From Daucus carota subsp. sativus (Eukaryota > Streptophyta > Magnoliopsida > Apiales > Apiaceae), in contig NC_030387.2 of NCBI RefSeq assembly GCF_001625215.2, positions 33,751,606 through 33,815,605 on the forward strand: a stretch of 64,000 nt of DNA. Direction: 5' to 3'. Numbering within the stretch: position 1 is the first letter of the stretch; every line of letters starts with the position of its first letter. The notes below the pieces were generated by a model. It ran no database searches. It saw only the letters and a list, made by a program, of their open reading frames with translations, and had not been told where the DNA came from. Below are positions 22,533 through 34,784 of the stretch, one piece after another. The position numbers and the translations under genes were made by a program.

Positions 22533-23179
22533 AAGGTTTGAAATAAGAGAAAATTTTGATTTTTCTTAGTACAATATATGAATAATTTTCTATCTAATTT
22601 CTATATATTTTTATCTTATTAACTATTTTATGTCATTTTGTTATACTAATAATTTTACTTATTTGAATACTACTGCTTGTTTCCTAAATATATCAAACAC
22701 ATGTTTGAACTATGTAGCTCACATGCTCTTTTAAGGTTAATTAACTTTTTGTAGCTAAAGTTGAATTATTTTATTACAAATTATTAACTTTTTCCAATTC
22801 CCTTTGGTACTGGTAGTGTTTTCAAATGTACTCGAACATATTCAAATCAAAGATAAATATCGAAATTATGAATAAACATCACTTAAATTGGTTGAATATT
22901 AGTAAGAACGCATATAGTTAGTATTTTTTGCTAGAATTTAATATTTTTTGACAAATTATTAACTTTTTCCAATTCTCGTATGTACAAGTAGTTTTTTCAA
23001 ATATACTCGAACAAATACAAATCAAAAAAAAATATCTAAATTATTATTAAATGTCACTTAAATTATTTAAATATTAATAAGAACACATATATTAATATTT
23101 TCTAGCTCAAGTTGAATAAATTCTTACAATTTATTGAACTTTTTCAAATATTTTGAATAAAATAAATAATATTATCTTC

Positions 23180-23402
23180 CCCGCAATGAAGCATAGCGGG
23201 GATAGTTTACCTAAATTTCATAGCCGCAATGAAACATTGTGGGGATTATGTACCCCGCAATGAATCATTGTGGGGTGTTATATCTTCATTTGAAAGGTGG
23301 CTGAGTGAGGTGGATAGGGTATATGTTTTAAAAGGCACCCGCCATGAGTCATTGCGGGTAGTTTACTTTTTAAAAGATAACCCGCAATGAATCATTGCGG
23401 GG
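23180..23402. repeat. Palindrome cluster 2 (five copies, partly degraded)
   Basis: Copies near 23180, 23224, 23253, 23340 and 23382. Several carry single changes (CATAGC, CATTGTGGGG, GCCATGAGTC) that weaken one arm. Confidence 0.85.
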
Positions 23403-24129
23403 AGTATGTTATACTCCAAGGCACATAGCTCACGATTCGAACACTACACCTTCCGATTCTACGACATTGTGAATGATAAATAATAAATAAATTTTATTGT
23501 ATATTGAAATTGGTAATTTAACTTAATTTTATTTCTTATTAATTTGACATTATGAATAAGAATGTTATTTTTCTATATATATATTTAAAAATTGTGGTTA
23601 TAAAAATTCAATTTTATATTAATAACAAAATAATTTAATTTAATTAATAATATGAATAGTAAAATATTTTTTAATTTTAATATTAGTTCAAATGATTTCG
23701 AATAAATAAAACAATTTCATAAAAAGAAATTAAATTAATTATATAATATAATTAATAATATACTTTAATTTTAATAATAATTCATATGATTTCGAATAAT
23801 AATAAAACAATACCAAAAAATTAAAAACTCAATTAAAAACATACTTTAATTAATAATATGATTTATTTTAATAATAAATCAAATGATTTCTAATTATAAT
23901 AAAATAATTTCAAAACAAAAAACATAAAATTTAATTAATATTTTATTTAAGTTTTTAAAAATTCAAATGATTTCAAATCATAATAAAATAATATCATAAC
24001 AAAAACATAATGTATTACATTAATAATAAAAAAATCAAACAACAAATAATAAATTAAATTCAAAAAATGAAATGAGAGAAGGTGATAGAGTAATTTTGTT
24101 GTTACTTGTAGGTAAAAACATTAATTACG

Positions 24130-24240
24130 ATCCCCGCAAGGGAGTAAAAGTTCTGTGCAATGAAACATTGCGGGGTGTATTGGTACCCGCAATGAAACAT
24201 TGCGGGGAGTATTAGTACCCGCAATGTTTCATTGCGGGGA
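24130..24240. repeat. Palindrome cluster 3
   Basis: Three copies in alternating orientation of the loop (AAA, AAA, TTT), ending ...CATTGCGGGG. Confidence 0.9.
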
Positions 24241-24649
24241 TGGGAGATGGGATAGTCGTAAGTCTACAAATAATTTCGTTGTGGGTGATATAATGTATTA
24301 GTATAATAATTAAAATTAAAATTTTAAACAAATATAACATATAAAATAATTAAAATTTTCAAAAAATATTAAGAAAAAATATTTTTGTAACTTAAAATTA
24401 TAAAGAATTAAATATTTTAAAATATTTGTGATATACAAATAATTTAATATTATTATACATTCTAGTGATATAATTATTTTGAATAATAATATTTAAATTT
24501 TAATATATATATATATCTTGAATTAATGAAGATAATCGTACATTTAAAATGAATAAAAATAATTTAAAATTTAAAATGAAAGTAAAAATGTCAACTAAAA
24601 CTAAAGTAGTGGAAGGATAGTTTAGGGAAGTAAAATGTTTCAGAGTTCC

Positions 24650-24765
24650 CCGCAATGAAACATTGCAGGGACTGAAGTACCCGCAATGTTTCATTGCAGG
24701 GACTTAAGTACCCGCAATGAAACATTGCGAGGTCTTGAGTACCCGCAATATTTCATTGCGGGGAG
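24650..24765. repeat. Palindrome cluster 4 (four copies)
   Basis: Four copies about 31 bp apart with loop orientation alternating AAA, TTT, AAA, TTT. This gives a regular array close to the right end of the element. Confidence 0.9.
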
Positions 24766-24865
24766 TCTTTGTCATCGAACGGCCCAAATCTGGTGGTTCC
24801 CTATCCAACGGTGGCTGTATAACAGCCCCCATACATAGTTTATAATATTGTAAGTGTAAATGATT

Positions 24866-24896
<31 letters not shown>

Positions 24897-25141
24897 TTCA
24901 TACTATTTTGTAAATTTTTTGCCTAAAAATCTAATATTTACATTAATTTAGATATTTATTTATATTTATATTTAAATTCGATTTTACACGAAACACGACA
25001 CGAGAACGACACGAAAACGGAGATACACGACACGAAAATACACGAACGCTAAATAGGTCGGTTTTGTATTTGACCTTTGAGTACACGACACGAAAAAGTA
25101 CACGACACGAAAGTACACGATCTGCACGATCTAGTTTAGAT

Positions 25142-26313
25142 ACACAACCTAAGATCATTAAAAATCACGGAAAATTTGTTACACAGAGCGATTGTCAGGG
25201 AAGTGTATAAATTATGTGGTGTGTGTTTTTACACCAGTGTTGTGAGAACTCGAAGCATTTAAAATCAAAATCTCATCGTCTGTGAGTTGATCGACTAAGG
25301 AGATTGAAAAAATATTTGGGCTAAAAGATGCAGCTAGAAATAAATAAATTAAGAAACAGAGAGGCCTTTAGTTTGAGTACAAGCAGAGGTGTTGCAGAAC
25401 CGGGTGGGTTTGGGTCGAAATATCCCCCTCCTTTGAAGATTATGTCTGGATGGCCTAATGATCTGCAACAAGAATGCTTTCAGAAGCTGGTTCATCTTCG
25501 AAGACGACGAGTTAGATACTGAGGATGCACACTCCACTGATCTGTTATTCTTGGCCGTGCATGATAATGATGATGATGATCTTGCGCTGGAGCTGAATCT
25601 CCAAGTCCTGTGACGGCTGCACCGGAAGGACCCCGGATGGGTGGTTGGAGAGCAGAGACATGCACGCCCGGATGCAAATGAAGAAGATCTCGATTTGGAA
25701 GCCATTGATCAAGTGTCCCTCTGCATGCACTTCTTTATAAATCTGGGTCGTCTGGTCTAAGTTTGGAACAGTTAAATATTGAAAATTGTGTGCATGATCA
25801 ATCTCTGTGTGTAGAAAACAAGGTGCGATTGAATTCAAATAATTGAAGCAAGCACACAGAAAACAAGGCTCAGTAGCATGTTTTTGCTCAGTTGATCCAG
25901 GATTAGGTGCCCATGTATTCAACTAAACCTTGTGCTACACTTTTTATAAACCACAGAGCATTAGAGTATCGGTTTTTCCATGGGCACATGCTAAGCGCGA
26001 CATAGCATGTGCCCATGGGCACACACCGACAAACCGTTAGAGTATTTCACTACATTTTGTTTTTTACCACAGTATAATCATTATTTCCCCACAGTGATTT
26101 TGTGTCAACAGCCAACTGTCATTGTGTAATGAGTTTAAAGAACCTGATGCCTCTTTGACTTCATAATCACATAAATATAGAAACATCATATCTTGATGAA
26201 CTAATAAAGAAACTGATCATTCTTGTGTTAGGACAAATGATTCAATGAATGATGTTCTAATTCTTCTGTACAAATAATTTACCTAGTTTCCTTGCAATAT
26301 ACAAAAAGATACT
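25142..26313. other. Intergenic region with possible gene fragment
   Basis: On the plus strand about 25440-25615 a short frame reads ICNKNAFRSWFIFEDDELD followed by an Asp-rich stretch and ends at TGA. It has no start or family I can name, so it may be a relic exon or chance. A hairpin-like MITE remnant lies at 25965-26035. The rest holds nothing clear. Confidence 0.3.
25965..26035. mobile_element. Short MITE remnant with CCATGGGCACATGCTA arms
   Basis: CCATGGGCACATGCTA and its exact complement TAGCATGTGCCCATGG are separated by a 9-nt loop. The outer parts are CGGTTTTTCC and GACAAACCG. It is related in sequence to the elements at 52477-52672 and 54055-54250. Confidence 0.6.
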
Positions 26314-29263
26314 TTAAGGCCGTCCTTTCTCTTCGAATGAATTTGGTGCGGAGGAGTTTCTGATGAGTTTGGTGTATTTCCGGTGCCGCCTCTCTCTTGC
26401 ATACAGTACCCAGAAAATTAAAGAAAGCATTACTGAACCTGAGGCCAATGCCAGTCCGATGTAGACCCATCTGCTGTATAGCCTCAAATCTGGGCAGTAC
26501 TCATCTTGTATCCCCATGAAGGCATCGCGAACAAAGCTACAATCCAGTAAATCAGCAAGAAATGGACCGTATTGATATAGTCCGTAACTCACATTAGTAG
26601 CAGCAACCATTTGGTCATACATACTAGGAGTCAGACGTCCCACTGAGATACAATGGTCTCCTGAAACTTCACATATGTTATTTTTCCAAACCTGCAATTA
26701 CCGAAAACAAATCAATAAAGATCAAAAGTTTAATAAGTTGGAAGCATAAAAATAAAGTTACTTGATCAAGCTCCAACGAGCTTCTGTTTCACCATTGCTA
26801 AGTACTAGTAAATTCTAGCTCACTGTACAACATGAAACGTTGCTTTGAAATTTACCTGCGCTGCATCGCTAAGCTGAACCTCACCAGCAGTACATTTTCG
26901 ATCTGTTTGGTCAGGATTGAATGGATTACACAGGACAGGCACCAAAGGGCCAGATTGGTTATATGAGAAAGGTAGACCATATGGTATATCAACGTTTGAA
27001 AGATTGACGATGATCTGGTTCACTGCTACAACCAATTGAAAGGTAACATTCTTGCTTTCAGATAATATTTCTTGAGCAGTTGCAGGTTCAACACATGGCA
27101 ATATGTCATCTAAAGCTGTATGCGCTGTAGGGTTCTTAACCCACTCATCCATTGCCACACAGGTGTCTCCAGTCGCACTTCAAATATAAGGAAAAGAAAA
27201 TATTAGAACAAACTAAAACTCCTATCATAAACAACTCTTACTCAGTAAAAGTTCCCTAATTTGTATTCATGTGCATCGAAGACTCTTATTACTCTGCAAA
27301 TCCACTTGACTGTTTATTTTAGAAAAATTAACAACTCCACTTGATTATATTTAACGAGCACTTATGTTCCATTAGTAACACATGAACAGAGAGAGATAAC
27401 ATTCCACCTAAGCAGCTATATCTTTATACCCCTAGTTTCATGCCTTACAATTTTGATCAACCTCTCTTAACCATGTACATCTGAAATATCCAGATCTTTG
27501 ACATTCCAACATATGTACTTCGATATTTAGTAAAAGTTCACAATTAGCCAAAATGATAAAGAGATTAATCAAAGACATACTTGTGGAGAGCGAGGAATAT
27601 GCCACACAGGATAAATGTGAGTGTCACAAGAACCCATCCTATGATCACCAGACTGAAAAAGTTCACAAACAGGGATGCACTTTCAGTAAACTGCACTGTA
27701 AAGTATCATACAGAAATCTATTAAAGCTTTTCAGTCTTGTTATCACTTACATATAAACAAGATACTGCATGCCAAAAATTGAGAATACTGCACAAAATAG
27801 CAAGAAATGAGATGAATGATACCACAATTTGAATGGGGACATTAGAAAGAAAGACGAAAATATATATGCTTACGAAAACCAAGAAACGCCACAAGAAGCA
27901 TTACAGCAGCAATTATCACAAGAGCAAGACGCCTGCAGAGTGCAAGGTAATTAATAACATATAAAAACCTTAATAGATTTGGGGAAATGAAGAAAAGTGA
28001 TAAAGAACATACACTGCATCCAGCACATTTTGTATATCATTTGAATTCTTTTTTGTCTCATGTTCAAGAGTTGCAGAAGAAGAGTTGATCTTAGTCTCAA
28101 CACTGTCAATGCTATTCTGGATACTTGGAGGTAGGACAAATTGGTTTAATCTAATCCGTTTAGCTGCTGCAAGATAGCCCGACACATTCTGAAGATTTTC
28201 AACTGTAGTGTCTGATTTGTTAACAACAAAATTCACAGTGTCGGTTGTGGTCATATGAAATTTTCCCTGTCCAGTGTATAAAACGACCGAGCCGGCACTG
28301 AGAAGAAGTGAAAAAATCAGCTACACATTAATAATGTAAACATGTTTTCCTCTATGGATATGGAGAGAAAGAGAATTACATAGCTGCAGCGGTGAATATT
28401 GAGAGAAAGATAAGAGAAAGGGCATAAGCAGTCCGAGAATAGCCATAAGGACGTTTCTGGCAGCAGCAAAAGCACATACACAGGATCAATAAACACAAGC
28501 CAAATCCCACAAACCAGAGCGCAGCAATGAGGAACAAAGGAGCCGCAGTAAAAGCCACAGACTGTATTAATATGACATATCAAAGTCAGAAAATCCTCAA
28601 AACCAAAGTTACTAATTGCTAAACAATGCTCAGAAGAAATATACATCAAGCCAAATTTTCAAACATAGAATTTAAAGGAAACATTAATTCTTCAAAGGGA
28701 AACAATATGATCAAGTACACAAACTACAGGTACCAAGTACAGAAGAAATCGAGGTGGCGAACTAGGCGATAACTGAAAGGTAAATAAAACAAGATACAAA
28801 GCAAAGTAATGCACTAGAGATCAAATAAGCTGTAAGTACTAATCAAAACTAGTATTAATTGCGAAAAAAATAACATGATCAGGGTTTGAAAGGTGAGAAA
28901 CATACATAAATGTAATGCTTTTCACTTATGTTCCATCCACGTTTATAGTACTTAAAACTGTCAGAAGGGTCTTTTCTGTAAGTTCTTTTCTCAGCCAGTA
29001 TCAACGATGAGTTGCTAACACCTGTGGCATCCTCAGCCACACTCCTTCTACTTGGCCATGAGACCAAATTATCCTCATTCTCGTAAACCACCCCTGAAAA
29101 AAGCAAAACAAAATAAATTATTCTGAGTGAACAAAAAACAAACAGTTGAGTTTCAACGCAGCATTGTTGAGATACCTGAAGCTTGATGAGAGAATGAAAA
29201 GAGGGCTGAAAACACGAGGAGAAGCAGAGCAAGTTGGAGAGAGATTCGGTTATTGCAGAACAT
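26314..29263 (-). CDS. Plant multi-pass transmembrane protein (536 aa), family of unknown function
   Basis: Nine exons keep frame: 29263-29176, 29093-28906, 28561-28380, 28297-28013, 27932-27874, 27787-27751, 27652-27581, 27177-26856 and 26691-26314. A signal peptide (MFCNNRISLQLALLLLVFS) is followed by a luminal or extracellular stretch. Two membrane spans are in exon 3 (ALWFVGFGLCLLILCMCFCC and YALSLIFLSIF), and a loop with conserved Asn/Thr and coiled character follows. Two more spans are in exons 5-7 (LALVIIAAVMLLVAFLG, ILVIIGWVLVTLTFILCGIF). The Cys-rich outer domain includes TGDTCVAMDEWV, LPCVEP and VSGDHCISVGRLTP, and the last span is IGLALASGSVMLSLIFWVLYAR. This layout matches a plant-wide membrane protein family related to DDB_G0292058. 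Molecular function is not known to me. Confidence 0.9.
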
Positions 29264-31346
29264 GATGAAACTTGTTGAGTTTGTTGAGTTGAGTGTTGGT
29301 AATAAAAACAAAGAAGGCCGAATAGAATCGTTTACGCGGTCATGGGCAGGCTGTTGATGTGTAGGGGGAGTGTAAAAATATATATATAAGCATGATTTGA
29401 ACGCGTGTATGTGTATGCAAAGGCAGTTAGTCGTGGGAGTGAATACTCTGTTTCGGCATTACGTGCATCTCTCTCCCTCGTTCTCTCTCTTTCTCTCTCG
29501 GTTAATTAAATAATGTAACGGCCTCTTTGTTAATCTTTTCGGTGCATCCAAAAATACGGCCAACTATTCGAGCTACAAGTGTATTGCTAAACAGAAATTG
29601 AAATATTTTAACATAGTCAAGGATACCAGTGGAGTATTGAATAATTTTAAGAAAAAAACTTTTCACCGTGACCATAGTACTCTGCGAAAATAAATATTTT
29701 TCAGGCGTAATTTACGTAAATGACAATATTATGTTGCCGCATGTATATTGGCGAATTAAAATATAGAATTGAGAATATTACACGAACCGCAGTTTCGGGA
29801 CGTGTAAATCAAATAATAATATCTTATCTTTGTACATACAGCTAAGCGCTACTGAATTTTCTATTGCCTGGTCTTATGGACTCGATCTTGTAATAACTAA
29901 AAAAAAAAGTTAAACCTGACTTATAATTTGTGCAAAGAGGTTCTATATATATACAGGTTGTAATTCGAGTCGAGCTGGTCGAGTTTCGAGTTGAGCCTAA
30001 TTCGAGCCAAATTTAATTGAGTCGAGCCGGCTCGTTTAACTAATCAAGCCTAAACATTTGCTGGAACTCGACTCGTTTAATTTCACGAGTTGAGCCGAAC
30101 CGGCTCATTTAGCTAAACGAGCCGGTTTTAAAGAGTCGAGCGAACCAGCTCATATAATTTTACACTTAATCGAGCCAACATTTACCCGGATTCAGCTAGT
30201 CTAAATTTACGAGTTAGAACCTCTATATAAGGAGCCGAATGCATCCTCCTAATTCCTGATTATAGTCCATAACGAGTAAAAGGTGGATCCTCTCAACTTA
30301 ACTTATGTGAATTTTCATGTATTATTTCTCTTGTTTGTTTGTTTCTTTTGGTGATCTTCTTCCTGTCAAGTTGTCCACGAAAGCTCAAAGATAAAATTAT
30401 AGTATACGCTAGTTGTATTTTAAGCTTGAAAAATGTTCCGCAGGACCAAAACTAGAATAAGAAAAGACTTATGATATGTCTCATGCGGACACATCAAATC
30501 ATTTTTTAAGCAATACAACATCTAAATCATGCTTTACATTGTATTCATCTTCAAGGTTGCAGTATTAGTAACTACTAACTACAATGACTTCAATAGTATT
30601 GCTCTGTACAACCAAGCTACTTTACTCAAATAAAATTAAAAAGATAAAATAAAATTTGTGTTTTTTGTTTGATGGAATGAAAAAAAGGTCCCGGTCCTTA
30701 GAATCGTGCATCATATGTTTGGGGCGCCACATTATAATTGAGCGGACATATATTACTAATAATCGATTGTTATGAATCACTACCAATCAAAGAAAATATA
30801 ATGCAGAGATGCCTAAATGTCCCCTGGACCTGGAATCCTTTGCATCCTCTGGCAGTGAATTCTTTACAATCATAAGATTTTATTCACTGCTCTTAGTCTT
30901 TTTAGATGATTTTTTTCTGTTGCAGTGTAGAATTTGCCTGCTGCTGGGCTGAATAGTTCGACAAGTGATGCTTGCTTAAATGAGACAATGAACTGGGCTT
31001 CCGACAGAAGATGCTGGGGAACAATGGCTGTTCTGTTCTGGCAATTGAGATAATTGGAAGAAAGCGTAAAATAGTGACGATGGTTCAAATAATCTTTTGA
31101 TCTTGGTGTGCAATATATTTTGTTTTTTAAGTTGTGGATATTTGTTTCTTACCGGGAAGAGGCTTCATGAGGTCTAGTAAGCATGCAGAAACTTTAACTA
31201 TATATGGGAGAATTACAATTCATAACTGGCTTAGATTTTGGATAGCCAGCTTACAAAAGTTATGTAACAAAACAATGACTGATACATTTGAATTATAGTC
31301 GACGTTAGGAAGGCACATTGAGATGTGGAGCCGCAGAGTATGCATC
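29264..31346. other. Promoter side of the membrane protein gene and intergenic region
   Basis: A hAT-like repeat lies at 29937-30223. The minus-strand frame at 30870-31088 has no domain I recognise and no support from introns or neighbours. Nothing else is clear. Confidence 0.45.
29937..30223. mobile_element. Short element with GAGGTTCTA termini and GAGCCGGCTC subrepeats
   Basis: GAGGTTCTA at 29937-29945 and TAGAACCTC at 30215-30223 are exact inverted repeats. Between them are repeated TCGAGTCGAGC and GAGCCGGCTC motifs in both orientations, the style of hAT subterminal arrays. The termini are short, so the class is uncertain. Confidence 0.5.
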
Positions 31347-32477
31347 TTACTTGTTTTGCTGGGGAGGGAAGAAAGGAAATGGTGATGGATCTGACGGCTC
31401 ATTCGACGAAAAGTCTGGAGGCGTAGAGAAAAAGGGTTGAGGTTGTTGTTGTACTGGAACCATGGGAGGGGGGAAGACAAAATCAGGAGCCTGAGGAAGT
31501 GGAAATTGAGGAGGATCTTGTGGAACAAGAGGTGTTTGTGGCTGTGGAAATTGATCTTGAGAGGGTGGTTGAAAAATGGGGACAAGAGGTGTGGGGGTAT
31601 TGCTAATTGGTTGATCAGGTGGTGGGAAGAAGAAGTCGTTTATCGGGGGTGAAAAGATGGGGACTAGAGGTGGTGCTGGTGGGAAATCAGGGATTGCAGG
31701 TGGGGAAAAGAAGGGGAATGAGGGAGTGTCGGATGGAGGTGGTGAGAGCCAGGGCCATGGGAAGAATGGTGGTGATGGGGGTGTTGGTGGTGGTGGGAAT
31801 ACGAAAGGGGGGAGATCAGGTGGTGGAGGGGAGGGGACTGGGGGTGGGGGGGAGGGGACTAGTGGTGGCGGTGGGGGTGACGGCGGGGGAGGGGAAGGGG
31901 GTGGGGGGGATGGAGGAGGTGGCGATGGAGTTGGTGGTGGAGGGGAGGGGATTGATGGAGGGGGCGATGCGATTATAAGTGGGGGAGAAGGTGGTGGGAT
32001 TACTGGCGGAGCTGCGGCTACTGGAGGGGGGGATGAAGGGGGAAGTGGTGGGGGAATTACAGGAACCAAAGGTGGTGGAGAAGGGATGACTAATGGGGGA
32101 GGATTGGGAGGGCTGCTGGCTCTTCTGGGGGAAGGGTTAAAAGGGTTATCAGGAGATTGATCACGAGAGAAAGGCCATTGTCCACAACTACCATATAAAT
32201 AGCTGTACAATGGATCACAATCACTTGATGGTGATGCTGATCTTCCTCGTCCTCGGTTTCTTGATCCTGATGGTGATGGTGATGATCTTCCTCTTCCTCT
32301 ACTTCTACCTCTACTACCACCTCCTCTATTTCTGCTCCGCGTGCTTCTGTTTCTTGATCTTTTCTCTTCTTCTTCAGTATGATGTTGAGTAGTAATGGGC
32401 CTAATGGCCTCTCCAAGAGCACAACAAACAAGAATCAGTGTTACTAGAGTAAAACTAACTGCATTTCTTCTCATCAT
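31347..32477 (-). CDS. Secreted proline-rich, extensin-like protein
   Basis: Intronless, 376 aa. A signal peptide (NAVSFTLVTLILVCCALGEA, about residues 4-23) indicates secretion to the cell wall. Residues about 35-82 are rich in Arg, Ser and Gly (RSRNRGGGSRGRSRGRGR). A short block with two cysteines (DCDPLYSYLYGSCGQWPFS, about 85-104) follows. Beyond about 110 the chain is mostly Pro/Ser with PSPPPP runs, then PxFPFF, PLVPIF and VFPPP motifs. Proline-rich wall proteins are hydroxylated and O-glycosylated. Classical extensin Tyr cross-link motifs are absent. The antisense strand also reads open as Gly-rich protein; that is a shadow of the Pro-rich repeats. Confidence 0.82.
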   Translation of the reverse strand: MMRRNAVSFTLVTLILVCCALGEAIRPITTQHHTEEEEKRSRNRSTRSRNRGGGSRGRSRGRGRSSPSPSGSRNRGRGRSASPSSDCDPLYSYLYGSCGQWPFSRDQSPDNPFNPSPRRASSPPNPPPLVIPSPPPLVPVIPPPLPPSSPPPVAAAPPVIPPPSPPLIIASPPPSIPSPPPPTPSPPPPSPPPPSPPPPSPPPPPLVPSPPPPVPSPPPPDLPPFVFPPPPTPPSPPFFPWPWLSPPPSDTPSFPFFSPPAIPDFPPAPPLVPIFSPPINDFFFPPPDQPISNTPTPLVPIFQPPSQDQFPQPQTPLVPQDPPQFPLPQAPDFVFPPPMVPVQQQPQPFFSTPPDFSSNEPSDPSPFPFFPPQQNK

Positions 32478-33610
32478 TTTTTCTTACTGACTTCTACTCG
32501 ACATTGTACTCTTTTTAAGGACAAGAGTGGAGAAAACAAATACTCCATGTAGTTGCATAAATGCGTGCCTCGACTAATGTGCATCTTCTAACCACAATCA
32601 AACAGCAGGCGCAGGAGTAAATACTGAGAGTTGCAGACTTGGTGAAGACAGCTAGGTTCCAGGACAAGTATGTTGACATACAAAGTTTGCAATGGAGCTC
32701 AAGGTCAGCGGGAATGGCTGGGAATTGAATGTAAAAGGGACGAGTAATGCCTCACTGCCTAGTTCTACGTGCCATTCTCAACATTGCTTGGATAGACTTG
32801 TTTTCAATACACATAAAATAATAATCCATCAGTAAATGAAAAGCAGAGTCTCCTTGTTCATTGTTCTCTCAGCCTAGCACTAATATTATATGGCCAGTAT
32901 GAGTATAGGCTTTTTCAAATCTAATGTTGAGCCCATTGACATGAACATTGTATCTTGAGGTCTTCACTCGGGAGGTGGGCTTGAACATTTCTTCACCTGT
33001 TTTGGACTGGGCTGATGCCTCGGTAATCGGTATGTTTGTGTTTTGTAGCGAGTCTAATGACTCAACATTGATCAACAACTCTTTGCTGAGTTTTTTGGTT
33101 TGCAGCTGTGAGATGAAAACTTTCTATTATTAGTAATACTAGCCTTTAACCCGTGCTCGAGTATATAATTCTTTATTTTTTATTTATAAGAAAAAGAATA
33201 TTAGTTAAGAATATTCACACTTATTTATATAATTTTTTATTTGACTTTCAATTTGTCTTTTATAAGTATACATCTATTTATAAGTATTTATTAGTATTAA
33301 TATATGTTATTAATAATAGTTTCACTTTTTTTCAACTAATTATAAATTAAATTTAAAAGGATAATGATAAAGTTTTTGTCTAATACAAGATGAGAGTTTT
33401 TAGTATTTAAAATTGTTTAACAATCTTGATATATTGTAGATTTCTAATTCTATAGAAAGAGTATCAAATCAAACAAACATAATCAAACCAAAAATTTGCA
33501 CGACTACAAATTATATTCATGTTGGCTTAGTATAGTACAGATATATTTGCTGAAAAAAATATTTAACAGAGTAAATCATAAAATGAGTCAATTTTTTTTA
33601 TTGAATTACG
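32478..33610. other. Intergenic region, no gene seen
   Basis: Upstream flank of the proline-rich gene. Short frames near 32870-33130 occur on both strands with no recognisable domain. Confidence 0.45.
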
Positions 33611-34784
33611 ATGAATCGACCCTCATCAAAAATTATTAATCAACTTTTTCCTGTTAATAATATATCCTCACATACCATTATTATGATCCGGCCGTCATAT
33701 ATGTTCCCTTCCTCCTAGATTAATGAATTAGTTGATTGGGACATAATTTAATGTGTAATGACCACTTATTTTTAAAATTTATTTAAAAAGTCTTCTTTCA
33801 TTAATAAAATTTTTATATTTAAATTCTCATTAGCAAAAACAATATTTTATTTTAAATTTTTATTTGTAAAACATATAAAAAAACAAATTATCTCATTATA
33901 CAAGTCGATGAATTTTAAAATACGTATGCAAAGGATACAACGTACCCGTCTAATTTTAGAAATTTTGCTGTGACATCAAAATGCAATACAGGGAGGAAAA
34001 GCACGTGCATGAGTTGTATGCAATTGCAATAACAAGTTACTCCCTCCGTCCCCTCAATTGTTTACATTGGAGGAGGACACAGAGACCATATGAAAAATGA
34101 GTAAAGTTAGATGAAAAGTGGGTAAAATGGTGGGACCCATCAATATTTAATAATAGATTTAAGATAGTGGAGGAAAGTAGTGGGTGTAATAGTAGTTTTT
34201 ATCGTTAAATATGAGATAGTGAGGGAAGATAGTAGGTGTAATGATGGAAATGTAAAGAAATGAGAGAGACATCCCAAAATAGTAACTGTAAAGAAATGAG
34301 AGGGACAAGGGGTAAAACGTATGATTAGTCTTAGAAGCGACAGCATAAACAGTTTTTAATACATTGACTGATTATTAAGTCAATAATTCTAACCACTCAC
34401 GTGAAATGAACAACTGAGAAGAAACAAAAACACAGTGGAGAGTAGAGTAGCAGTAGCTGCGTATCTGTAGTTTACATAACGTGCACATTTTGCCTACATA
34501 TTGATTATCTTAGCATTCACCATTAATCGCGCAATTACTTTCAACTTGTTCATTTCTTAATATGAACCACTCTAACAATGCTTATCAAATTTAAAAATCA
34601 GGTATCGGTTGATTACTTGATTCATGTACAGTCTAGCAGGCTGTTTGTTCTACGTACTAGATTTAAAATTACTTTATTGAAAAAATATTTATTTTTGTAA
34701 AAAATCAGAAATCGATTTAAAATTAATTAAACAAATAGATTAAACTCTCGACATGTTGAATTATAAATTACAATTTTAAATTAA
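33611..34784. repeat. Segmental duplication, copy A
   Basis: Matches 55808-56870 in the same orientation, with shared blocks starting ATGAATCGACCCTCAT, the ATTAGCAAAAACAATATT region, and 34380-34784. The last block is nearly identical, from TCAATAATTCTAACCACTCA to the TTTTAAATTA end. Copy A is interrupted by its own Stowaway (34040-34313). Confidence 0.88.
34040..34313. mobile_element. Stowaway MITE inside duplication copy A
   Basis: Begins TA-CTCCCTCCGTCCCCTC. The right end is degraded (GAGAGGGACAAGGGG). The minus-strand frame over it is accidental. Confidence 0.75.

Larger units (their letters stand above)
22195..24830. mobile_element. Nonautonomous MULE carrying GCAATG-NNN-CATTGC palindromes
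   Basis: The direct repeat ATACATAGT at 22186-22194 and 24831-24839 is a 9-bp target duplication. The ends (left GGAAACCGG...CAGCCACCGGTAGATAGGG, right complementary to CAGCCACCGTTGGATAGGG) are imperfect inverted repeats. No transposase frame exists. About fifteen copies of a 20-24 bp palindrome (arms CCCCGCAATG / CATTGCGGGG, spacer AAA, TTT or AAT) occur in four clusters: 22290-22375, 23180-23402, 24130-24240 and 24650-24765. Between clusters the DNA is over 80% AT. Confidence 0.85.
21665..25133. mobile_element. hAT-like element with CACGACACGA subterminal repeats, broken by two insertions
   Basis: The direct repeat GTTTAGAT at 21657-21664 and 25134-25141 is an 8-bp target-site duplication, as for hAT. 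The ends start TAGA on both strands. Subterminal zones (21680-21820 and 24980-25130) are packed with ACACGACACGA-type motifs in both orientations. A Stowaway (21845-22124) and a MULE (22195-24830) lie inside, leaving roughly 550 bp of original element. No transposase is present. Confidence 0.75.

Noticed and set aside
22290..24765. CRISPR-like look of spaced short palindromic repeats
   Set aside because: Spacers are not uniform or unique, the repeats vary, no cas genes exist and the genome is plant nuclear. It is a transposon-internal array.
25328..25922. Overlapping ORFs on both strands
   Set aside because: Several frames are open by chance in a GC-richer patch; none has a domain, intron structure or clear start.
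30870..31088. 72-residue minus-strand ORF
   Set aside because: It has somewhat protein-like composition but no recognised family, no splice context and no neighbour support.
31607..32160. Glycine-rich open frames on the plus strand
   Set aside because: They are the complement of the Pro-rich repeats in the secreted protein; the minus frame has the signal peptide and start.
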